NCBI RefSeq assembly: GCF_901472535.1
Contig: NZ_LR590470.1
Span: forward strand, 2,728,001-2,792,000
From: Sphingobacterium daejeonense
Lineage (GTDB): Bacteria > Bacteroidota > Bacteroidia > Sphingobacteriales > Sphingobacteriaceae
Direction: 5' to 3'
DNA length: 64,000 bases
Shown piece after piece: positions 24,468 through 33,947 of the stretch. The first letter of the stretch is position 1. The number at the start of each line of letters is the position of its first letter. The notes below the pieces were generated by a model, which did no database searches, was not told where the DNA came from, and worked only from the letters and a program-made list of their open reading frames with translations. The position numbers and the translations under genes are program-made.

Positions 24468-24763
24468 TTAACCGCCTATCAATACAGTTGGCATTCCCAT
24501 TTACTATTGTTCCCCCGTGAGCAGTAATATCGCCTTGTCTAGCTGCTGGTTTTCCACCTATCATCACTGTCATTGACCCTTGAGCTATAGAGTCTGGAGG
24601 TCCTGTGCACATGAGTAAATCTCCAACCACTGCAGCGGGGTTACCACCTATAAGTACAGTTGGCACTCCAGGTCCCAAGACTGGTCCCACCAACATGTGG
24701 GACAGGTCCGGGATTACTCATTGGACAGATATGCAAATCGTTTATTCTGGCTGCTGGAGGCAT
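24468..24763 (-). CDS. PAAR-domain spike tip protein, Afp10-like (two frameshifts)
   Basis: About 97 residues with PAAR repeats, the sharp tip that caps the spike. It starts MPPAARINDLHICPM at ATG 24763 and contains VLIGGNPAAVVGD, VMIGGKPAARQGD and ITAHGGTIV. One extra G near 24690 breaks VGGPVLGPGVPT, and one extra A near 24495 hides the natural end IVMGMPTVLIGG. After correction it is a stand-alone tip without an effector extension. The order spike, PAAR, gp25 is usual for Bacteroidota injection systems. Confidence 0.88.
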
Positions 24764-24774
24764 AATTTTATATA

Positions 24775-26556
24775 TTAATTTATTTTTACCATAGAACCGC
24801 TAATCTCAGTTACACCTGAAGATTCAACTTTTGTCAGAGCTGCTGACAGTTTCATGTTTGTATCTGAGGACATCGTAAGTTTCTTAGCTGCAATTTCCAG
24901 TTTCAGCCCTGCGGAAATCTTTATATCTCCATCAGCTTTAATTTCTAAGTCTTTGGGGCTATAAACCATAATTCCATTGCTATCCATTGATATTTTATTT
25001 GAATTTTGATCTTGGATTTCAATTTTTGTTCCTTGCTCATCCAGTACGACACTATTTCCGGCAGGAGTATCAATGGTTATAGTTTTAGAGTTATCATTAA
25101 AATGGACTCTCATATTACTTCTTGGTAAAAAAACCTTTTTCGTCGTTTGCATCCGCTCCCTTTAATGGAGCAGGTTTTGCACTGCTGTTGAGCATCCCCA
25201 ACATAATAGCATGGTCGAGGATCGTTATTTATAAATCCTACAATAATTTCATCATCAATTTCCGGGTCTGAAAAATGATACCTCTATCTTTACCGGCATC
25301 CAAGCAGGCGATTCTTACCCATGTTCCGTTTGAACTGTTGTCAATAATTGGAATTTTGACAAGGATTCTATCTTCCCCGTCAGGGTCACCTTCTAATTGT
25401 AATACTTTGCCAATTTGCAGACCTTTTATTGATCCTATTAAGCCTGCAGCTGGCGCATCGAAGATGTTTGGATGTAAGTCAGCATATTTTTCTGAACTTA
25501 GTCCGAATTGTATGTTGGTATACCAGGTTCCATCGCCGATATCTTGTCTTACTGCAGTGACATAAGCATTTCCATTATATCGATCACCAATTCCGGAAAT
25601 CTTTACCATATCCCCACTTTTGATGTCTGTGAATCCAGTAAATCTTGCTCTACCCCGAATTTTCGACAATCTACTTCTCATCATAGTAGCATCAACCCAC
25701 GATTGGAGTTCTTGTTCCGTTAAACTTCCGCTATGATTCAGTTCCATTTTATCCAAGCTATTTGAACTTGCTAGGTCGGATCCATTGACATTTCCATTTT
25801 CGTTAAAAGATGCTGCTTCATCAGTCTCGGCCTTAAAAAGATCTTGATTTTTATAATCCCAAGATGTAGCCTCGACCTTAGACCATTGATTGCGAGCGTC
25901 CATTTCTGCTTCAAACTCAATAATTGAAGAACCGTAAGTAATCTGCAAGACCGGATCCGTTGTGTATCCGGTGGTGAAATTTTTTATTGAGGCATCATTC
26001 ACCATTCACTAACATTCCGTTTGCTTCGGCTCGCAACAGCATGAAATCCCAGTCACTCATATGATGTTGAATTAACTCCTTATGTTTTAAATCAGTATTT
26101 TCGATTTCAGCAGTTAGATCAGCATATTCTCCGACCAATGTTTCTATAGCTTCATTATCCTTAACATCTAAAAAATACCTGCTATGCCTTCCTAAAGTCA
26201 TCTTCATTGCTAAGTCACGGCATTCCACTATTAATTGTGAGTTTCCATTTTCTTTAACCTTAACTTGTTGTTTTGTAATAATTCCGCTGAATGCTTGCTT
26301 GTTATCTCCGTCAAATCCTATTTTAATATTGATTTTATTTCCCGGAAGAAAATCATCCTTATCACTGATTTCAAATTTCTCTAAAGAAGCATCACCATCC
26401 TTAAGTATTAATTTGGCAAATGGAATTCTATTAACCTCTTTTTTCAATTGATAAGCTTAATAATTCATAAGATGCATCCATGTCATTTCCTTCTAATTTA
26501 ATTTCGAAAGTGATGACATCATGCTGCGATGGATTCGGAATAATAAGTTCTTCCAT
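24775..26556 (-). CDS. eCIS spike protein, VgrG-like, Afp8-like (about three to four frameshifts)
   Basis: Spike of about 593 residues combining gp27-like and gp5-like parts. It begins MEELIIPNPSQHD at 26556. The gp27-like part carries IPFAKLILKDGD and MSDWDFMLLRAEANGM; the OB-fold part has GDPDGEDRILVKIP and DDEIIVGFINNDPRHAIMLG; the C-terminal needle has SNMRVHFNDNSKTITIDT followed by short beta-helix repeats ending GVTEISGSMVKIN. Breaks lie near 26445, 26010, 25260-25215 and 25135. No effector domain is attached. It starts 5 bases after the LysM-type gene and is followed 11 bases later by the PAAR tip. Confidence 0.9.
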
Positions 26557-26561
26557 GAGTT

Positions 26562-27279
26562 CTAATTTTTATCAAATGGTGGAAAATAGATTTCATGTCC
26601 TGGGATTACCTTTTCTTATAGAGGTTAAACCATTAGCTTTTCCTACTTGAAGGAAATATTTAGTATCATTATATATTGAGTAAGTCATTAAATCTAGTCT
26701 ATCTCCTTGTTTTACGACTCTATGATGAGTAAGATCAGGAGATGCTGGATTATCTTCGGCCATCCTCTGCTCGCGTGATTGGTAATCTAAAAATGTAGCT
26801 GAGAGTCTTGCTCTCAGGGGAGTTCCATCGGGTTTGAAAAGTGTGAAATTAACGTCTAAGTTTGTAAGTACACATCTGAATCTAATTTCAGAACCCCATA
26901 TAATCAATAAGAAATTAGGTCTGTGTATTTCACCTTGGTAATTATAAGCACAGTCCATAAAAATCTGCAATTGTTCATTAACGGGTTTGTTTTTATATTC
27001 CTCCCAATACCCTTCCATTGTCCCGGTTCCGTCGAGAACAAAATCGAGTTTAAGTTCTTCTGGAGCTGTAGATTTAAATTTGACTTCAGCAGATCCTGTT
27101 CCGTGAGGTCTTTGTACATCATGTTCTATTTTATAGTTTTTAGCAAATGATTCAGGATTAATCGGGGCAATGAATGCTGGTTTATTTTTATTTTCAGCAT
27201 CACTAACCTGAAATTGCCTATCCGTAAATGAGTAAATCAGCAATTTCTCCAATTTTCCAGAACTATAATTAGCGCTCAT
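26562..27279 (-). CDS. CIS tube-baseplate protein with C-terminal LysM, Afp7-like (one frameshift)
   Basis: About 238 residues. The N-terminal part (IAPINPESFAKNYKIEHD, RPHGTGSAEVKF) is the conserved tube-baseplate adaptor domain that joins the inner tube to the spike. The C-terminal ~50 residues form a LysM-like domain (HRVVKQGDRLDLMTYSIY). The frame shifts near 26610 in a run of four A; three give RKVIPGHEIYFPPFDKN as the natural end. Its start overlaps the DUF5908 gene by 11 bases, which suggests coupled translation. Confidence 0.9.
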
Positions 27280-27439
27280 TTTTCTCTTTTAATATTTCCA
27301 ACACTCTTTCTACACAGACTTTGATTATTTCTTCTGAAGGAGACACATCATTACCGTTATTACCATTATTGGCATTGCCTTGGTTAAGGTCTTGAACAAT
27401 GGTAGCTTTTATCAGCATTTCTCTTACTTCAACTGGCAT
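27269..27439 (-). CDS. DUF5908-type small eCIS protein
   Basis: A 56-residue protein read directly from the sequence, starting MPVEVREMLIKATIVQD and ending VCVERVLEILKEKNER. Small proteins with this MPVEIRE-like start and position (between the second tube gene and the LysM gene) are annotated as DUF5908 in many Bacteroidota injection-system loci; their role is unknown. The centre is Asn/Gly-rich (GNANNGNNGND), so it looks like a short strand, a flexible linker and a C-terminal helix. The gene is intact, starts 2 bases after the tube gene and overlaps the next start. Confidence 0.8.
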   Translation of the reverse strand: MPVEVREMLIKATIVQDLNQGNANNGNNGNDVSPSEEIIKVCVERVLEILKEKNER

Positions 27440-27441
27440 GA

Positions 27442-27901
27442 TTAAGATTTTTGAAAGATTAATCTATTAAAATTCAATTCCAGGGTTTCAATCAGGACTT
27501 CCGCCCTACCGGCATTTAATTCAGAAAGTTTCCAACTACGTGGCCATACATTATTAATTTTCCAATGCATAATTGATTGGTGCTGTTCATCCAATAAATT
27601 GATTACCACAGTCTCTAAGGTTTCATACACTTGATCATCGAATGCTTTTTTTAACCAATCCGTCACTGCTGAAGCACCAGGAGCAATCAATCCTCTTTTC
27701 AAGACTAGAGGTCCATATTTATGCCTTATTGGAACGACATGTTCAAATCTATTTTCACCACCTTCCTTAATGGACTCAACATCTATTGTTGAATCTAAAC
27801 CGGTTACAGACTGAAATTTAACATCAACAGTTTTATTCCCTTTCAGTGTAAAGTTCACTGAAAAATGAAAATTGACCGTCTGATATAAAATTGTCTGCCA
27901 T
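27442..27901 (-). CDS. Second eCIS tube protein, gp19-like, Afp5-like (one frameshift)
   Basis: About 152 residues of the T4 gp19-type tube family. The start is ATG 27901 (MADNFISDGQ). One extra T near 27873 breaks DGQFHFSVNFTLKGNK. The body has VKFQSVTGLDSTID, YGPLVLKRGL and LLDEQHQSIMHWKINNVWP, each matching motifs in the main tube protein upstream. In Afp/PVC loci such extra tube paralogues form the ring next to the baseplate. It lies 8 bases after the main tube gene. Confidence 0.9.
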
Positions 27902-27909
27902 GGTGTTTT

Positions 27910-28374
27910 CTATTTTTTAGCTTCGACGATTGATAAACCTTCATGCACCAGTTCCATCGTTTCAATAGCGACTTCATTAGCATCCGCTTTTAAATTTGTT
28001 GATTGTACCTTTGAAGGCCATGCTCTTGATAAAGTCCAAGAAATAATTGGTTGATGCTCTTCATCTAATAACCGAATGGTTACATCTCTTCTAAATTTCT
28101 CTTTACCTTCTTGGAACATCATTGTTTTTTTCCATTGCTCGAAATATTCAAAATCACCAAAGAAGGTTCCGCGTTTCAGCACCACATTTGGATATTTCGT
28201 TAATCCTGGCTGTTTGGTTTTATTATAAGTAGGGCTACTTCCTTCCCTATATTCTATGACTTCAGTTTCAAAATCAAGTCCACTAACTTCTGTAAAACCT
28301 ATTCGAGTTCCCCCCCAATCCAATTGAAAATGGAACTTAGGTAGTGGGTAGTTTTTTTTAGGATCGTTTGACAT
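27910..28374 (-). CDS. Main eCIS tube protein, gp19-like, Afp1-like
   Basis: Intact 154-residue phage-tail-tube protein of the gp19 family. Key motifs are FHFQLDWGGTRIGFTEVSGLDFETEVIEYREG, here given in parts: the FTEVSGLDFE core, YPNVVLKRGTFFGD, and TIRLLDEEHQPIISWTLSRAWPS cut to RLLDEEHQPI and the AWP end. Stacked hexamers of this protein make the inner tube through which cargo passes. It follows the second cysteine-rich gene by 23 bases and precedes its paralogue. One of the few unbroken genes in this locus. Confidence 0.93.
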   Translation of the reverse strand: MSNDPKKNYPLPKFHFQLDWGGTRIGFTEVSGLDFETEVIEYREGSSPTYNKTKQPGLTKYPNVVLKRGTFFGDFEYFEQWKKTMMFQEGKEKFRRDVTIRLLDEEHQPIISWTLSRAWPSKVQSTNLKADANEVAIETMELVHEGLSIVEAKK

Positions 28375-28397
28375 AACAAAAGATTTAATTGTGTGGT

Positions 28398-29321
28398 TTA
28401 TTTACATTTATTTGCTGGGTTCACTTCATTGATAGCATTTTCAAGGCTTTGCTTACAGGCAAATAAGGCATCTCTTTTTTCCTTAGCAGCATCCAGTTCT
28501 TTTTTCAGCAAATCAACTTCTTGCTTGCGATTCATATAATCTGTTTCCAATTGTCTATAATATTCGTTTGAATCAATTGGCAAGCTTATACTAGGTTCTA
28601 AGCAGCAGCTTTCAGATGAACTTGTGCTTTTCATAATTTTAGATTCAGATAGGCTGGTTACTTCCTCAGTTGATGCACAATTATTACAGTTGAATTTTCT
28701 TTTCCAATAAAGGATAGTTTCTTTCAAACCATATTCTTCGCAAATATTGATATGTAATCCATAGGCATATTCTACTACAGATACGATTTGAGGGATCAAT
28801 ATGTCTCTGGAGAGAATGACAGCATCCAACTTTGCACCGTAATCTTCAAGCAACTTCATGATACCTATTCCAGATGCTAATTCTGGTCTTTTCAAACAAT
28901 TAATACAGGCAATTAATTTATCGTACTGGGATTTTAACTTATCAACCCTTATATATAAATCCTCTATCATACAAAAGAGTATTTCAATGGCTTTATTTGT
29001 TTTATCGGTGACAACACAAACTTTTTGTAAGAGTAAAACAAATAGTTCAAGTTGCCGACAAAGCGCATCCGCATTTTCATCCGTCATTTCCCATTCTGTA
29101 TACCAGGATTTCAGTCTATCCCTTTCTTCTACCGTCAAGAGGTATTCAATTTCTTTATTTATAGCAAATGCATTTGCTGCTTTCCAATCCGCAGTGACTT
29201 GAACCAAATCCCCTACCCAAGCATCATAACAGCAGTCGCCAGCTTGATCATTGGTTGGTTTTTGGTCACAACAGTCGAAAATATCTCGGTCGCAATTGCT
29301 TATTTCATTATAGCTTAACAT
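28398..29321 (-). CDS. Unknown cysteine-rich coiled-coil protein of the eCIS locus (B)
   Basis: Intact gene of about 307 residues from ATG 29321 (MLSYNEISNCDRD); an in-frame upstream start at 29354 is less likely. I recognise no domain. It contains about 17 cysteines, many paired (DCCDQ, GDCCYD, NCNNC, ESCCLE), and is largely helical, with a C-terminal charged coiled-coil-like stretch (DYMNRKQEVDLLKKELDAAK). No signal peptide or membrane segment. It lies between cysteine-rich protein A and the tube gene, so it is transcribed with structural genes. Possible roles are an assembly factor, an inner-lumen protein or a cargo; the sequence does not decide. Confidence 0.8.
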   Translation of the reverse strand: MLSYNEISNCDRDIFDCCDQKPTNDQAGDCCYDAWVGDLVQVTADWKAANAFAINKEIEYLLTVEERDRLKSWYTEWEMTDENADALCRQLELFVLLLQKVCVVTDKTNKAIEILFCMIEDLYIRVDKLKSQYDKLIACINCLKRPELASGIGIMKLLEDYGAKLDAVILSRDILIPQIVSVVEYAYGLHINICEEYGLKETILYWKRKFNCNNCASTEEVTSLSESKIMKSTSSSESCCLEPSISLPIDSNEYYRQLETDYMNRKQEVDLLKKELDAAKEKRDALFACKQSLENAINEVNPANKCK

Positions 29322-29360
29322 AATTTTCGATTTAATAATTAAATATTCTATCAATAGGAT

Positions 29361-30386
29361 CTAATCACAGTTTATCCCGCCTTCATTATCTCCGATACAA
29401 TAGATTTCTGTTACTTCTTTACAGATATCACAGATATCGCATTTACATTTTTTATATCTGTTATTTTCATCCGTACTACCTTCATTACACCCACAATCAC
29501 CAATACAGCTGCATTTATGACAGCACAAATAATCTTTTACTTCCAACAAAGTTTCAAGTTCATTGCGTTTGTTATACAGTGCATAGCTTGACTGCGTTTG
29601 GCTTTTAATTGCTACTACGAAGTCTTCTTGAGCCTTTTTAAGGTTACTGGCAGAATTGGTGATTTGTGCTATTATTTGGTCGTCGAAATTTTTAGCATTC
29701 AAGGAGAAATCCTGTTGGAATTTATCAAGAGCTTTGATATTTGAGAAGGATTGAATTCCTATAGTTTCAGAAGTTGAATTACATATTATATCAATCTCTT
29801 GGGTAAACTGTACTGGTTTTTCTACGAGTTTATTTAAAATCCTGCATGCATCTTGGCATTCTGGAGGAACTTGGGTTTTATCTGTATTGTTTTCAGCATC
29901 ATTGCAGTTGTCATTAGAGCAACCAAGAATTTTCAATTGACCAGCATTACAGCTATCATTCATTCCAGCATCTAGTTTAGCTGAGGATTCTCTTAGGTTT
30001 GCAAAGGCAATTTTTGCGTCTTTTGCAGACTTTAAAACTGCTTTAAGTGCATTTACCAGAGCTTCATTTTGTGCTATATTTGAGGTTACATTTTTTTTGA
30101 TTTCTTCAGATGCCTGGATGAGTTCAACACCGATTTTAAGTTCGAGGTTCCTCAACATATGGAAGTTTTTTTCTGTTTTTACAAACACACATTTTTTCTT
30201 CTCATACAACATCAAAGTTCCATTATTTGTAACTTCACTTTCACTCAATTCTCCCAATTTGGATTTTAAGCGATTGCAATAATCCTCTTTAATGAGATTA
30301 AGATTTTTTTGAGTTACAGTTTTGGGATCACTATCCTTACAATTCCCGTTCCTTGGGTTTCGTATATTTGAGCTTTCTATGGTCAT
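29361..30386 (-). CDS. Unknown cysteine-rich protein of the eCIS locus (A)
   Basis: Intact gene of 341 residues, MTIESSNIRNPRNGN onward, no recognised domain, no signal peptide. It has about 21 cysteines; ten lie in a C-terminal cluster of about 35 residues (LCCHKCSCIGDCGC, then KKCKCDICDIC), which resembles a metal-binding or disulfide-linked knot. The middle is predicted helical with Lys/Glu/Ala-rich stretches. It starts 30 bases after the sheath stop and is followed by a second cysteine-rich gene of similar style (helical core plus cysteine pairs), so the two may be a functional pair. Function unknown. Confidence 0.8.
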   Translation of the reverse strand: MTIESSNIRNPRNGNCKDSDPKTVTQKNLNLIKEDYCNRLKSKLGELSESEVTNNGTLMLYEKKKCVFVKTEKNFHMLRNLELKIGVELIQASEEIKKNVTSNIAQNEALVNALKAVLKSAKDAKIAFANLRESSAKLDAGMNDSCNAGQLKILGCSNDNCNDAENNTDKTQVPPECQDACRILNKLVEKPVQFTQEIDIICNSTSETIGIQSFSNIKALDKFQQDFSLNAKNFDDQIIAQITNSASNLKKAQEDFVVAIKSQTQSSYALYNKRNELETLLEVKDYLCCHKCSCIGDCGCNEGSTDENNRYKKCKCDICDICKEVTEIYCIGDNEGGINCD

Positions 30387-30416
30387 AACAAAGGTTTTTA
30401 ATTGATGAATCGATTA

Positions 30417-31841
30417 TTATGATTCAGCCAGCATTTTATGCATAAAACGAAGGATGATAAATTCAGCCGGTCTCACTACAGCCATTCCAATTTCGACTAT
30501 CATCCTGCCTTCCCATATATCTAGTTCGGTCATAGTTTCACCCAATCCAATATGCACGAAGAACGCTTCTTTAGTTGAAGCTCCCATCAATGCGCCTGCT
30601 TTCCATTGTTGTGTGAGGTAGTTTTCAATCATTGATTTGACCCTAACCCATGTATTTCGGTCATTAGGTTCAAATACAAACTGTTCGGTTGCATTTTTCA
30701 CGGATTCTTCTACCATACTGAAAAATCTTCTTACAGGAATATACCTCCATTCATTATCATTACCTGCCAAAGTACGTGCACCCCATACTATTGCTGGTCC
30801 ACGTCCAGGGAATGATCGGATAACATTTATTGATTTCCCTGCTGTTGAATCAACATTCAAGTTCATTTGCTGATTATGGCTAATCAGTATTTCTGGGCGA
30901 ATGGCATTACTTATATTGACATTTGCTGGAGCTTTCCATACCCCCCTAGCATTATCAACTTGCGCATATATACCAGCCATTGTTCCGGATACTGGCATCA
31001 ACATTTGAATATTTGCAATTGCTGATTTTGCTTGGAAATATTGAGCATTATTTAGGGCCAATAATTCCGTTAGGTTCGTTGCTCCAGCTATACCTGAAAC
31101 TTTGACCAAATCGTCATTATCTTTAGCTGGATTACCTGCCACCCTTATAGTTAAAGTCTATTCCTGTATATATCTTGGGAAAATATACTGCTGCATATTT
31201 AAGGTCATCAGTTGTTCCAGACAAGGTACTTCTCAATAGATCAAACATCGAGGTTCCACTGATTTAAATTTGCTGGATCATGATATACATCCAAAATTGT
31301 AAAACGGTCCTGCAAATCGACACATTGTTTTATTGCTTCGGTATGGACATCGTAATAATCTGAAGCTGTGGTTAAATTGACGGAATCTGGGAATACTAAA
31401 AGCGTGACCTCATTAATTTTCGCGATTTCATCTAATCCAGCTTTGAGATCTGTTGCCACGATTACACCAGCAGTATCAGTGTAATTACCTACAGATGTAA
31501 TCCAACAAGGTCCACCGCCATTTGCGAAAAACAATTGTAAAGTATAATGCATCAAAAAATTTAGATCTTTTAGTTTCATCGACTTTGCCATTGATGGTAT
31601 TTCCAGCAAATATTACGGAGAGACTTTCTTTTTCTGGGTCAGGAAAACCAAAATATTGTTCATATTGGAGCATTGATTCAATACGCCAGGGTTTATTTTT
31701 TGAGATCGTTGTCTTCTTTCCATTTTGCTATTTCAGTATATCCAATAAATGCTGGGAAATAGCAGTTTCTACCGAGGCAATCGAAGGTGGAAGATGAGGT
31801 ATTTCTTCTATATAGACTCCGGGGGTTTTATATTCTTGCAT
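30417..31841 (-). CDS. Contractile sheath protein, Afp2-4-like (about four frameshifts)
   Basis: Tail-sheath protein of about 474 residues. It begins MQEYKTPGVYIEEIPHLPPS and, after correction, continues VETAIPAFIGYTEIAKW, the classic sheath start. Later parts are SVGNYTDTAGV, KYAAVYFPKIYTGI and the conserved C-terminal WGARTLAGNDNEWRYIPVRR, IENYLTQQWKAGALMG and RPAEFIILRFMH. Breaks lie near 31740, 31555, 31255 and 31150. Only one sheath gene is present, whereas Afp has three. The C-terminal 241 residues are intact. Contraction of this sheath drives the tube and spike outward. Confidence 0.93.
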
Positions 31842-31874
31842 AACTTATGATTTTTGATAAATATTATTGTTTAA

Positions 31875-33198
31875 TTAAGGTTCTATTGGGAAAAGTGATG
31901 ATTCCTGAACCCTTATATCATTATATATTTTGTTGTTCTGATAGATGGGAGCTTGTGAAGAATTGGGATTTGGAAGGTATAATAGCGTATCGTCAGCTTT
32001 TTTAAATAAGATCGTGTTGGAAGTTAGGGACCTTGGTATTTTTGTAATTAGAACACCTTCATTTGATATCAAAAATTCAGCATGTATACCATCTTTCAAA
32101 GCATTGTTCTTACTGTTAATATATCGCCAAAAAGATGCTTTACTCCTAAAATTAATTTCAAAGATTGGGGCTGGTGGATCCATAATATTATTTTCATTCT
32201 TTTTAGTTATTAGTTTACCAGTTGCATCCAATATTTTGTATCCATTCAATGAACTTTTCAATTTTATAATGACCATCCCAATACTCTCTCTGAGTTCATT
32301 TTGCTGATCAAAAAACAGCACTTTATGAGTTCTATTAAATCCTGCATTTCCAGTTACCTCTAAAGTATATACTGCTTTGTTATCTACTTTTCTTGTAGGT
32401 ATTGTATGAATAAGCTTAGGATCAAAAGCTAAATGAACTTTTTTTAAGGTATTAGATTTCTTAAAATGAAATTCTTGAATTATGTTTCCATTTGTATCCT
32501 TCAGTAGAAAATCTGCTTTTGTTATATTTTTATTCTTCGGGAAAAGAATAAAAAGTATTTAAAGGAATGAGGACTTTATCTTGGGGATTTGCAAAAGTTT
32601 TACCATTAATAATTTTCCATTGCGCTGTATTGGAGCTGTCCCAATAGAAATATTTTAGTTCATTTGATGCAAACCTTGCTAGCTCACCTTGTTCATAAGT
32701 TTGAGAAGCTATATAATTAGGAATTTCAGAGGTCAGATAAGGAGCGGTTCTATCACCAGCATATAGGTTATCATTTGAAAAAAGGTAATAAGAATCCAAG
32801 GAATTCTCCAATTTTTCGGAGGTAATCGAATTAAAATTGGAGTTTTTTTTCAATAATAATACAGGCAGCAATAAATCATCAGGCAATTTTTGAATGGGCT
32901 CATAGGACGTAATTCCAGAAGGATTTAATTTAGCTTTTACAGAACATAAAACTTTAAAACCAGAGTAAGAAGGGATAAGTTTTAGAAGATAATCTTTGAA
33001 AAGACTTTTTGCTGATTCAGGTACAATAAATTGTAGATCAGAGTTAATATTCTTGGACATCGAATAGAACCTTTGCTTCAGAAAAGACATTCTATTTTCC
33101 TGCAAGTCTAAATCAAAGATGGTATTACCAGCTTTTTCAGTTTGGTAGAATTCATGCAGGATTTTCACCTCAAACAATGTTTTATAGATCAATTTCAT
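31875..33198 (-). CDS. Unknown 440-aa protein between cap and sheath genes (one frameshift)
   Basis: About 440 residues starting MKLIYKTLFEVKILHEFYQT. I do not recognise a domain by name. The N-terminal ~200 residues look like a mixed alpha/beta fold, with QENRMSFLKQRFYSMSKNI and a later stretch rich in Tyr and Asp. The C-terminal part resembles beta-rich domains (HTIPTRKVDNKAVYTLEVTG). One extra T near 32534 breaks FYSFPKNKNITKADF. It starts 2 bases after the DUF4255 stop and lies 33 bases before the sheath start, so it belongs to the eCIS operon. Position suggests a structural or cap-associated protein; that is inference only. Confidence 0.75.
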
Positions 33199-33200
33199 GG

Positions 33201-33801
33201 CTATTTAAATATTGTTGAAAGATTTGTTTCTATTTCTTCTATTAATGGTGCTTCCCTTACGATAACATGTTCAGTTAAAGTCACCAATCTGAGTTTATAC
33301 ATTACAAATGGGGCTTGTCTTCCTCCGAGCGAGCCCCCATAGGTAGTTTATTTGTTCAAATGAAAGAGTGAAGAGTTCTAAATTAAAATTCAGCTCTTCA
33401 CTCATTTCGGTTTCTGTAGGGTCACCATTAATTGTATTATCTGAAGAAAAATTACTTTTACTTTGCAAGAATCGAATCACCATTGACAATCTTTTCAAAG
33501 CAAGCATATAATTATCAGAGAAATAGTTACATGTTATTAAGATATATAGGTTTAGATAAATAGGTTGATTTTCATATTGAGCTAGGCCACTTGGAGAACG
33601 TTTAACAGCGGCTTGATTTTTCAGGGTACTTTCTTCTTCAATATTGACCAATGTTATGATAATATTGTCGGGCAAGGAGCTTCCCGATACGGTTTCTGAT
33701 AAGCCAATATTATCGACAATAACATTTGCTGCATTGTCTCCTTTTGATGCTAAATAGGCAACCAATTCTGTTTTTAACAGTAGCAGGGCTTGATCAATCA
33801 T
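33201..33801 (-). CDS. DUF4255 / Pvc16-like eCIS cap protein, Afp16-like (one frameshift)
   Basis: About 199 residues of the Pvc16 N-terminal (DUF4255) family, which caps and ends the tube and sheath. It begins MIDQALLLLKTELVAYLAS at ATG 33801; the frame extends further upstream but those residues are not family-like. It contains IIITLVNIEEESTLKN and QPIYLNLYILITCNY. One extra G in the run near 33339-33343 breaks WGSLGGRQAPFVMYKLRL, after which the end reads EEIETNLSTIFK. It is the first gene of the operon, 146 bases after the regulator gene. That gap is the only obvious place for the operon promoter; it contains a small palindrome ATAGCTAT. Confidence 0.9.
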
Positions 33802-33947
33802 GATCTCAAAATTTAGGGTGTAATACCTATAAATTAATAAGTGTATTTTTGATATATAAATTTCTATATGTTTAGTATTAACCACAATAGCTATCAATAG
33901 TCATTTATAATAGTATAGGTAGATGGGGACTTGGGGAAAGTGTAATT

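Noticed and set aside
24280..24763. PAAR protein fused to gp25 as a novel chimera
   Set aside because: The fusion exists only because one extra A hides the PAAR stop; correcting it restores a normal PAAR end and a normal gp25 start.
9618..33801. Prophage or type VI secretion locus instead of an eCIS
   Set aside because: No capsid, terminase, portal, integrase or lysis genes, and no membrane-complex genes of type VI systems. DUF4255, Afp7-like LysM, Afp15-like ATPase and tape-measure-family genes point to an eCIS-type system.
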